Assembly (NCBI GenBank): GCA_025360005.1
Contig: JANYDA010000059.1
Span: forward strand, 1 to 64,000
Source: Fibrobacteria bacterium
GTDB taxonomy: Bacteria > Fibrobacterota > Fibrobacteria > UBA11236
Reading direction: 5' to 3'
DNA: 64,000 bases
The notes under the pieces are model-generated. The model had not been told where the DNA came from, searched no databases, and saw nothing but the letters and a program-made list of their open reading frames with translations. Below are positions 43,423 through 50,320 of this stretch, piece by piece; position 1 is the first letter of the stretch; the number at the start of each line of letters is the position of its first letter. The position numbers and the translations under genes are program-made.

Positions 43423-44651
43423 AGCCGCCGCGCGTATATGCCATCGCAACCCTGGACAGCAAAGGGCGCGAGCTGGCTTTTCTGGGGGCGGCCGCGCGCG
43501 AGGCAGGCTCGGAAGCGGTGCTGGTGGATGTGAGCCTCAAGGGAGTGCCGCAAATCGTGCCCGACGTGGGCCGCGAACAGGTGGCCGAAAACCATCCCGG
43601 CGGCCGGAGCGGCGTTTTCGCGGAGCAGGGACGCGAGGCGGCCATCCACGCCATGAGCGAAGCGCTGAAGCGGTTTCTGCTGGCGGAACTGGCGGCGGGC
43701 CGTTTGCAGGGCGCGGTGGGCCTGGGCGGCAGCGAAGGCACGTCCCTGATCGCTCCGGCCTTGCGGTCGCTGCCTCTTGGCATTCCCAAGATGATGGTCT
43801 CGACCTTGGCCAGCGGGGATACCCGGCCCTACGTGGGCACTTCCGATCTGACCATGGTATTCCCGGTTTCCGATATCGCCGGATTGAACTTCCTTTCGCG
43901 CCAGGTTTTGCGCAACGCGGCCTACGCCGTTTCCGGGATGGCGCGCGTGGGCGCGGCCGCCAAGGGGTCGGTTCCGGCGGTGGGACTCACCATGTTCGGC
44001 GTCACCACTCCATGCGTGGATATGGTGCGCATGGGGCTGGAGGCCAAGGGCTGGGAAGGCGTGGTCTTCCACGCGGTAGGCACGGGAGGCGAGGCCATGG
44101 AGGAGCTGGCCGCGCAGGGCAGCTTCCGGGCCCTGATGGATCTGACCACCACCGAGGTAGCGGATGCGTTACTGGGGGGGATCTTCCCGGCCGCGCCCGG
44201 GCGCTTCGACGCAGTGGCCCTGCACGATGTCCCGGCGGTGGTGAGCGTGGGCGCCCTGGACATGGTCAATTTCGGCCCGCGCCAAAGCGTGCATGCGCGT
44301 TTCCGCCATCGCCTGCTCTACTCGCATACCCCCGTGGTGACCCTGATGCGCACCACGGCGGAGGAGAATACCGCTTTCGGCCGCCATATCGCGCAGCGTC
44401 TCAACATGGGGAAGGGTCCGTGCGTGGTGTTGCTGCCGGAGCTCGGCGTCTCCGCCCTGGATGCGCCCGGCCAGCCCTTCCATGATCCCGTTGCCGACGA
44501 AGCCCTTTTCCGGGCTTTGGAAACCGGAGTGAAACCGACCCGGCTGCGCCGCGTGCAACGGGTGCCTTTCCATATCAACGATATCGCCTTCGCCCGCGTG
44601 GCCTTGAACGCGCTGGAGGAAATCCTGCGGGACGGGGGGGAAGGAAAATGA
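43419..44651 (+). CDS. Tm-1-like ATP-binding protein (UPF0261)
   Basis: This 410-aa protein (RVYAIATLDSKGRELAFLGAAAREAG; GAVGLGGSEGTSLIAPALRSLPLGIPKMMVSTLASGDTRPYVG; SDLTMVFPVSDIAGLN; FGVTTPCVD) is a full UPF0261/Tm-1-like domain. In tomato Tm-1 the same fold is fused to a PEP-hydrolase-like barrel and binds ATP. The enzymatic role of the bacterial form is not established. Here the partner barrel is encoded separately by the next gene. Its ATG overlaps the activator stop and its stop overlaps the next start, so the three are translated as a unit. Cytoplasmic. Confidence 0.88.
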   Translation: MKPPRVYAIATLDSKGRELAFLGAAAREAGSEAVLVDVSLKGVPQIVPDVGREQVAENHPGGRSGVFAEQGREAAIHAMSEALKRFLLAELAAGRLQGAVGLGGSEGTSLIAPALRSLPLGIPKMMVSTLASGDTRPYVGTSDLTMVFPVSDIAGLNFLSRQVLRNAAYAVSGMARVGAAAKGSVPAVGLTMFGVTTPCVDMVRMGLEAKGWEGVVFHAVGTGGEAMEELAAQGSFRALMDLTTTEVADALLGGIFPAAPGRFDAVALHDVPAVVSVGALDMVNFGPRQSVHARFRHRLLYSHTPVVTLMRTTAEENTAFGRHIAQRLNMGKGPCVVLLPELGVSALDAPGQPFHDPVADEALFRALETGVKPTRLRRVQRVPFHINDIAFARVALNALEEILRDGGEGK

Positions 44652-45445
44652 AACCATTGCCGCGCGTGGAATATTGGCGCGACAAGCGCCGCCGGGAAAA
44701 AGGGATCTTCGCCGCCGCCTGCGCTTCGTTGGAGGACGCGCGCGCTTCGTTGCCGCTGGCTCCGGATCTCCTGTTGTATCATCCCGCCTTTCCGGTGCGG
44801 AGCGCGCAAGGGGAGACCGGGATGCTTTCCGCTTTGGAATCGGCCGGCAACGCCAATCAAGATGCCGCGCGCGGAATGCCGGATTTGCTCCCTCTGTGCG
44901 CGCCCTGTCCGGTGGCCATGGGCGTCTGCGCCACCGATCCTTTCCTGCTGCGGGGCCCGTCCTTCCAGGCCTGGCGGGCGAAAGGGCTGGAAGGCGCGGC
45001 CAATTTCCCAACCGTGGGTCTGGTGGACGGATTCTTCCGCGCCGATTTGGAAGCGGCCGGCTTGGGGCTGACGCGCGAAATCGAATGCTTGCGCCATGCC
45101 CGGGAAGAGGGGTTTTTCACCGTTGCCTTGGCTTGCCGTCCGGAAGATGCGGCGGCCTTCTGCGAGGCCGGTTGCGACGTGATAATATTGCACTTGGGGC
45201 TGACCGCGGAAGCGCTCCCGCGCCCATTGGCGGCCGCGCGCAAGGACGCCTTGCCGGCTTTCCTGGCGGCCATGAAGGCCAAGCCCGCTTTCAATCCGCT
45301 GCTATTGCTGCACGCCGATCATCTGACCGGAAGCAACGATGAATCGGCTTGGAAGGCGACGGGCGCGGGCGACGGCCTGGACGGCTTGTTCGCGGCGGGA
45401 GGCGTTACGCGCGTGAAGTCCATACGCGCCTTGATCCCGGCATAA
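44648..45445 (+). CDS. PEP-hydrolase-like TIM-barrel protein
   Basis: This 265-aa protein is a free-standing relative of the activator's sensor domain. Shared blocks are GAANFPTVGLVDGFFRADLEAAGLG against GVCNWPAAGFLDGSLRAAW, and GCDVIILHLGLT against GVDTLILHLGLT. It corresponds to the C-terminal half of tomato Tm-1-type proteins. The family is called phosphoenolpyruvate hydrolase-like from fold similarity, but the real reaction is unknown. It should work with the Tm-1-like protein, with which it overlaps by an ATGA. It is shorter than the sensor domain at its N-terminus, where the first residues (EYWRDKRRREKGIF) replace the first strand seen in the activator. Confidence 0.82.
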   Translation: MKPLPRVEYWRDKRRREKGIFAAACASLEDARASLPLAPDLLLYHPAFPVRSAQGETGMLSALESAGNANQDAARGMPDLLPLCAPCPVAMGVCATDPFLLRGPSFQAWRAKGLEGAANFPTVGLVDGFFRADLEAAGLGLTREIECLRHAREEGFFTVALACRPEDAAAFCEAGCDVIILHLGLTAEALPRPLAAARKDALPAFLAAMKAKPAFNPLLLLHADHLTGSNDESAWKATGAGDGLDGLFAAGGVTRVKSIRALIPA

Positions 45446-45512
45446 CGCCGCGCCACAGGTTCCGGAATGCCGGCTGCGGACATGGCCGCGCCTACGCCGA
45501 TCCTCGATCCTT

Positions 45513-46205
45513 TCAGGCTCCCAGATCCGCCTTAATCCGGTCCACCATTTCCTTCAATGCGGCGTAATCCCGGCGCAGCGCGGCCACTTCCAATTGCAAG
45601 TCCGAGAACTCGTCCCACTTGGAACGCCCTGTAGCCGCGGATACGGGCGCTTCCGTTTCCGCTCCACCCGCCGGTCCCGCGCCGCCTGCGCGGGCTTCGT
45701 CATGCACGCGCACCTTATCGCGCCAACGCGGTTCCTTCCATCCCGGCCTTTTCGGCAACGGTTCCGCCAAGGGCTCAGTCCGCTCCGCAAGTTCTTTCAG
45801 CACCGCTTCCGCTGCCTCCAGGCTTTCCAAGGGACGCAAGCCGGAGGCGCGCAGGCGGATTTCATTCAGGGTCTGGCTGCCGCGCAACAGCAGCACGGCC
45901 AGCACCGCCAGGGCGGGCGGCTCCAGGTTGAAGCGGACATCCTCCAGGAAATGCCGGTACTTATAGGTATTCCCCTGGGAACCGTACGGTATGAAGGTCA
46001 CCAGGCATTTGCGCTTCAACCCGGATAAGGCCAGGGAGACGGTGTCCTCATCATATTCTGTGACGGGATCCCGGCTGCTCTTCTGGTTGCAGGCGTTCCG
46101 CAGCGCGTTAAGGGTCATGGGATAGTAGTCCGGCGTGGCCAGGCTTTTCTCGAGCAAGGTGCCGAGCACGCGGGTTTCCTCTTCGGTCAGGATGTCGATG
46201 AGCAT
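45513..46205 (-). CDS. YceH family protein (DUF480)
   Basis: This 230-aa protein has the YceH pattern (LTEEETRVLGTLLEKSLATPDYYPMTLNALRNACNQKSSRDPV; LEPPALAVLAVLLLRGSQTLNEIRLRA). The fold is two winged-helix domains, so nucleic-acid binding is possible, but the function is undefined. A charged linker (about 150-195) and a C-terminal coiled coil (LQLEVAALRRDYAALKEMVDRIKADL) end the protein. It is convergent with the TIM-barrel operon and 36 bp downstream of the Cof-type phosphatase gene. Confidence 0.9.
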   Translation of the reverse strand: MLIDILTEEETRVLGTLLEKSLATPDYYPMTLNALRNACNQKSSRDPVTEYDEDTVSLALSGLKRKCLVTFIPYGSQGNTYKYRHFLEDVRFNLEPPALAVLAVLLLRGSQTLNEIRLRASGLRPLESLEAAEAVLKELAERTEPLAEPLPKRPGWKEPRWRDKVRVHDEARAGGAGPAGGAETEAPVSAATGRSKWDEFSDLQLEVAALRRDYAALKEMVDRIKADLGA

Positions 46206-46241
46206 GGCGCCTCTCCTTGGACGTTACGGGTATCTTGTGGG

Positions 46242-47168
46242 TTACGTAGCGTCGCCCGTGGCCGCCTGCGGGTCATGCCGCCCCGCGTCCGGCGCCCGAA
46301 GCGGCGGGATATGCTTGAAAACGGATTGGCCGAAACCGCCCGCGGAGTTGCTGCCGGTGACTTCTTTGACCACGGAGAATAGTTTGGCCTCCGCGTTGGC
46401 CACGGCGATGGACATGGGGAAGTCCTTGAGCAGGGCATAGTCATTGTCGGAATCGCCCACCGCCATGGCCTGATGGTTGGCCAGCCCCAGATGGGCCAGC
46501 AATTCATTGGCCCCCGCCAGCTTGGAGATCCCCTTGGGCGTGATTTCCAGCATGTATTCCTTATAGAAGGAATTGCGGAGGATGACTATCTCCACGTCCA
46601 GGCCCGCCAACGCTTCCGCGGCCGCCTGCAAATCCCCGCGGCGCCCGATGAGCACCAGTTCCACCAGATGCGCGCCTTGCAACTCATCCCAATCCGAGAG
46701 GTGGCGGGCATGGGCCGTATTCTTGGCGATGAAATCCCCGTTCATCAAGGCGTCGCGGCGGTGGAATACGTCCGGCGTGACGCCGTCGGCATTATGCCCC
46801 AGCGCTATCGGGTCCAGGGAGAGTCGGTTCAGTCTTTCCACGGCCTGTATCAACAGCGGAAAAGGAAAGTCGCGGCGGTACAAAGTCCGGTCCGAGCGCA
46901 AATCGCGCAGGATCATCCCGTTGTTCAGGATGCAGAAATCGATCAGTCCGTTGAGTTCCAACCGGTCCAAAAGGCGCAGGCAAGTGGTCCAGCGGCGCCC
47001 GGTGGCCAGGCAGGTGCGCACGCCCAGGGCGCGGCAATGCTCCAGCGCCTGCCGGTTCAGGGCCGGAAGATTGCCGTCATCGTCCAGTAAGGTGCCGTCG
47101 ATATCGGTGATGACCAAGCGGTACGGGGATGGGGACTGGAAGGGGGATGACGTAGCAGACGCAAGCAT
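46242..47168 (-). CDS. HAD-family hydrolase, Cof subfamily (IIB)
   Basis: This 308-aa protein has motif I DIDGTLLDDDG (nucleophile about D21), motif II LATGRR, motif III lysine in PKGISKLAG and motif IV GDSDNDYALL, which are the Cof-type IIB features. It dephosphorylates sugar phosphates, nucleotides or cofactor pyrophosphates; the exact substrate cannot be read. The last 30 residues are poorly conserved. It sits between lpd and yceH on the same strand; 139 bp separate it from lpd. Confidence 0.88.
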   Translation of the reverse strand: MLASATSSPFQSPSPYRLVITDIDGTLLDDDGNLPALNRQALEHCRALGVRTCLATGRRWTTCLRLLDRLELNGLIDFCILNNGMILRDLRSDRTLYRRDFPFPLLIQAVERLNRLSLDPIALGHNADGVTPDVFHRRDALMNGDFIAKNTAHARHLSDWDELQGAHLVELVLIGRRGDLQAAAEALAGLDVEIVILRNSFYKEYMLEITPKGISKLAGANELLAHLGLANHQAMAVGDSDNDYALLKDFPMSIAVANAEAKLFSVVKEVTGSNSAGGFGQSVFKHIPPLRAPDAGRHDPQAATGDAT

Positions 47169-47307
47169 GGCCGGTAGAACTTATCATAATCGCCGGAGCC
47201 CGTCCATGGACCCATGCACCATGAGTTCCAAACTTTCCCCTTCAAGAGCGGTCCCTTGAAGATCATGGAAATCTGCGTTAATCCGGCGCCAACCGTGAGG
47301 GAGCCGG

Positions 47308-48705
47308 CTAAATGTGGATGGCCCTGCCGTCCACCGCCAGGGCCGCTTCCTTGATCGCTTCCGCCAAAGTCGGATGCGCATGGGAGCTGCGCGCGATATC
47401 CTCCGCGCTGGCCCCGAACTCCATGGCCACCACCGCTTCCGCGATCAAATCCCCGGCCCGCGGCCCGATGATGTGCACGCCCAGGATGCGATCGGTCTTT
47501 TCGTCGGCCAGGATCTTCACGCGCCCTTCGATCTGCGCCAGCGCGCGCGCGCGGCCGTTGGCCATGAACGGGAAGGAACCCTTCTTATAGGCGATGCCGT
47601 CCGCTTTCAACTCCTCTTCGGTCTTGCCTACGGAAGCGATTTCCGGATGCGTATAGACGACGTTGGGGATGGCGTTGTAATTCACGTGGCCGTGCCTGCC
47701 GGCCAGCCCTTCCGCACAGGCAATGCCTTCCTCTTCGGCCTTATGCGCCAGCATCACGCCCGGGATCACGTCGCCGATGGCGTAGATGCCCGGCACCGAG
47801 GTCGCGAATTTCTCGTCCACGGAAATGCGCCCGCGGCCGTCCGGCTTGATGCCGATCGCTTCCAGTCCCAGATTCTCCGTGTTCGGGACGCGGCCCACGG
47901 CCACCAGCACCTTGTCGCAGCGGATGGGCTCCTGGCCTTCGCATTCCACGATCGCGCCATTGCCATCGGCCCGGGCGGATTTGACGCGCGTGCCCAGCCG
48001 GAATTCCAGCCCCTGCTTGGCCAGGATCTTCTGCGCCTCCGCCGAGAGTTCCGCGTCCATGCCGGGCAGGATGCGGTTGAGGTACTCCAGCACGGTAACC
48101 TGCGCGCCCAGCCGGCTCCATACCGATCCCAATTCCAGGCCGATGGCGCCGGCGCCGATTACCACCAGGTGCTTGGGGACTTCCGGGTAGGCGAGGGCTT
48201 CCGTGGAAGTGCCGATGGCTTTGCCGTCCGGTTTCACATCCGGCAGCATGGCCACCTTGCTGCCCGTGGCGATGAGGATATGCTTGGCGGAAAGCGTTTC
48301 CGCCGGCTTTCCCGATCCCGGGTCCACGGTAACCTTACCGTTACCCACCAATTTCCCGTGCCCCAGGAAACGCGTTATCATGCCCTTCTTGAAAAGGCCG
48401 TCGATGCCCTTGGTATTGGCCTTGACCACGTTGTCCTTATGCTGCAGCATGGCCGGCAAATCGAGATCCACCTGGCCTACCTTCACGCCGAAGCGGCCCA
48501 GGCCTTCCTTGGCCTGATGGAAAAGATCGCTGGCTTCCAACAGGGCCTTGCTGGGGATGCACCCGATGCGCAGGCACGTGCCTCCCAAGGCCCCCTCCTT
48601 CTCGATGCAGGCGACCTTCATGCCCAGTTGCGCCGCGCGGATGGCGGCCACGTACCCGCCGGGTCCGGCGCCTATGACGATGAGGTCGAATGAAGTGTCG
48701 GACAT
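47308..48705 (-). CDS. lpd: Dihydrolipoyl dehydrogenase (E3)
   Basis: This 465-aa flavoprotein reoxidises dihydrolipoamide on the E2 subunit of 2-oxo acid dehydrogenases. The FAD site is VIGAGPGGYVAAIRAAQLG, the redox disulfide is C44/C49 in GGTCLRIGCIPSK, the NAD site is VVIGAGAIGLELGSVWSRLG and the C-terminal active-site histidine and glutamate are in SHAHPTLAEAIKEAA. The ATG at 48705 follows GGGGGGA. It is the third gene after sucA and sucB, separated from sucB by an AT-rich inverted-repeat region. It may also serve a pyruvate dehydrogenase or glycine cleavage complex encoded elsewhere. Confidence 0.95.
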   Translation of the reverse strand: MSDTSFDLIVIGAGPGGYVAAIRAAQLGMKVACIEKEGALGGTCLRIGCIPSKALLEASDLFHQAKEGLGRFGVKVGQVDLDLPAMLQHKDNVVKANTKGIDGLFKKGMITRFLGHGKLVGNGKVTVDPGSGKPAETLSAKHILIATGSKVAMLPDVKPDGKAIGTSTEALAYPEVPKHLVVIGAGAIGLELGSVWSRLGAQVTVLEYLNRILPGMDAELSAEAQKILAKQGLEFRLGTRVKSARADGNGAIVECEGQEPIRCDKVLVAVGRVPNTENLGLEAIGIKPDGRGRISVDEKFATSVPGIYAIGDVIPGVMLAHKAEEEGIACAEGLAGRHGHVNYNAIPNVVYTHPEIASVGKTEEELKADGIAYKKGSFPFMANGRARALAQIEGRVKILADEKTDRILGVHIIGPRAGDLIAEAVVAMEFGASAEDIARSSHAHPTLAEAIKEAALAVDGRAIHI

Positions 48706-48728
48706 AAATCCCCCCGGTCGTGATTTTC

Positions 48729-48861
48729 GCAAATTGAAAACTGCAAATTGAAAATCGAAATCGTATGAGTCGATCCGTTAAGGGATCAAAAGCGCAAATT
48801 GCCGAGCGACGGCGCGTTCTTCCAATTTGCAGCTTGCAATTTTCAATTTACAATTTGCAAA
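48729..48861. repeat. AT-rich inverted-repeat region between sucB and lpd
   Basis: Arms at about 48729-48756 (GCAAATTG units alternating with GAAAA) and 48822-48861 are imperfect complements built from the word CAAATTG. They flank 65 bp of ordinary sequence. The region is far more AT-rich than its surroundings. In the mRNA, read leftward, it would fold into a large stem between the sucB stop and the lpd start. Confidence 0.7.
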
Positions 48862-48884
48862 GATAGTGCTCTTAATGAGCCCGC

Positions 48885-50237
48885 TCAGACCTCCAGCAGT
48901 ATCCTGGCCGGATCCTCCAACGTATCCTTGATGCGCTTGAGGAAAGTCACGGCTTCGCGCCCGTCCACGATGCGGTGATCGTAGGTGAGGGCCACGTACA
49001 TCATGGGGCGGATCACAACCTGGCTTTCGCGCGCCACGGGACGGTCCTGGATGGCGTGCATGCCCAGCACGCCGCTTTGGGGCGGATTGACGATTGGAGT
49101 CGAGAGCAGGGAACCGTATACGCCTCCGTTGCTGATGGTGAAGGTGCCGCCTTGCAATTCTTCCAGCTTGAGCGCGTTCGCCTGCGCGCGTTTGGCCAGG
49201 TCCGCGATGGCGAGTTCAATTTGCGCGAAGCCCATCCCTTCCACGTTGCGCAGCACCGGGACCACCAGGCCTTTGCCGCCGCCCACGGCCACGCCGATAT
49301 CGTAATAATGCTTGTAGAGGATTTCGTTGCCGCGGATCTCGGCGTTGATCTGCGGGACCAGCTTGAGCGCTTCCACCGCCGCTTTCACGAAGAAGGACAT
49401 GAAGCCGAGCTTGATGCCGTACTTCTTGACGAAGGCGTCCTGATGCCGCTTGCGCAGTTCCATCATCTCCGTCATGTCGATTTCATTGAAGGTGGTCAAT
49501 AGCGCCGCGGTATGCTGGGCCTGCACCAGGCGCTCGGCCACCTTGCGGCGCAACATGCTCATGGGCACGGCTTCTTCCGATCGGGACCCGGCCTGCGGAA
49601 GGACGGCCGGCTTGATCGCGGTTGCGGCCTCGGGACCGGTTTTGCCGGGATCCGCTTTTGCGGGAGCCGCCATGGCGGGTGCGGTGTTTGCATCGGTTTT
49701 GGCCTGCACTTGGCGCAGCACGTCTTCCTTGAGCAAGCGGTTGCCGGGTCCGGTGGCTTTGACGTCCGCGGCCCGGAATCCGTTTTCGGCCAGCGCCCGC
49801 GCGGCGGCGGGCATGACCGTGGGGCCGGCGGGGGCCGCATTCATCACCGGGCCCGATGCGCTGGCGGCGCCTTTGGCCGCGTCCTCTTTCTTGATGACGG
49901 CGATCTTGCCGGTTTCCGGACCGAAATTCATGCCCGAGGATCTGTTTTCCGATGCGGGCTTCGCGATACCGGAATCTCCCGGCTTGGCGGCCGTGGCCGG
50001 CCCTTCCTCGATATATCCGATCACTTCGCCCACTTTGGCGGTCGCCCCTTTGGCTACCAGGATCTTGGTCAGAATGCCGCCCACCGGAGCGGGCAATTCC
50101 ACGGTGGCCTTATCGGTTTCGATCACGGCCAGATTGCCGTCGCGCTCCACGCGATCGCCTTCCTTCTTCAGCCACTCGGCGATTTGCACTTCGGTGATGG
50201 ACTCACCGACCTTGGGGACGATTAATTCTATTGCCAT
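48885..50237 (-). CDS. sucB: 2-oxoglutarate dehydrogenase E2, dihydrolipoyl succinyltransferase
   Basis: This 450-aa protein has one lipoyl domain (residues 1-80, lipoyl lysine K43 in [12 protein letters not shown]), an Ala/Pro/Gly-rich linker, a peripheral-subunit-binding domain (about 140-180, [31 protein letters not shown]) and a C-terminal catalytic domain ending in the active site [11 protein letters not shown]. The insert [18 protein letters not shown] before the binding domain is unusual. It transfers the succinyl group to CoA. It is flanked on both sides by AT-rich inverted repeats within the sucA-sucB-lpd transcript. Confidence 0.95.
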   Translation of the reverse strand: MAIELIVPKVGESITEVQIAEWLKKEGDRVERDGNLAVIETDKATVELPAPVGGILTKILVAKGATAKVGEVIGYIEEGPATAAKPGDSGIAKPASENRSSGMNFGPETGKIAVIKKEDAAKGAASASGPVMNAAPAGPTVMPAAARALAENGFRAADVKATGPGNRLLKEDVLRQVQAKTDANTAPAMAAPAKADPGKTGPEAATAIKPAVLPQAGSRSEEAVPMSMLRRKVAERLVQAQHTAALLTTFNEIDMTEMMELRKRHQDAFVKKYGIKLGFMSFFVKAAVEALKLVPQINAEIRGNEILYKHYYDIGVAVGGGKGLVVPVLRNVEGMGFAQIELAIADLAKRAQANALKLEELQGGTFTISNGGVYGSLLSTPIVNPPQSGVLGMHAIQDRPVARESQVVIRPMMYVALTYDHRIVDGREAVTFLKRIKDTLEDPARILLEV

Positions 50238-50276
50238 GGGACGGACCTCGGGAGACTTGATGAGAATTCAAAATTC

Positions 50277-50320
50277 AAAGTGCAAAATGCAAAGTGAAAA
50301 ATTTTGCACTTTTCACTTTG
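50277..50320. repeat. Nested inverted repeats between sucA and sucB
   Basis: Two perfect inverted repeats interlock: AAAGTGCAAAAT (50277-50288) with ATTTTGCACTTT (50301-50312), and CAAAGTGAAAA (50290-50300) with TTTTCACTTTG (50310-50320). Only one hairpin can form at a time. The right arm overlaps the last codons of sucA (stop at 50313-50315). Confidence 0.8.
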
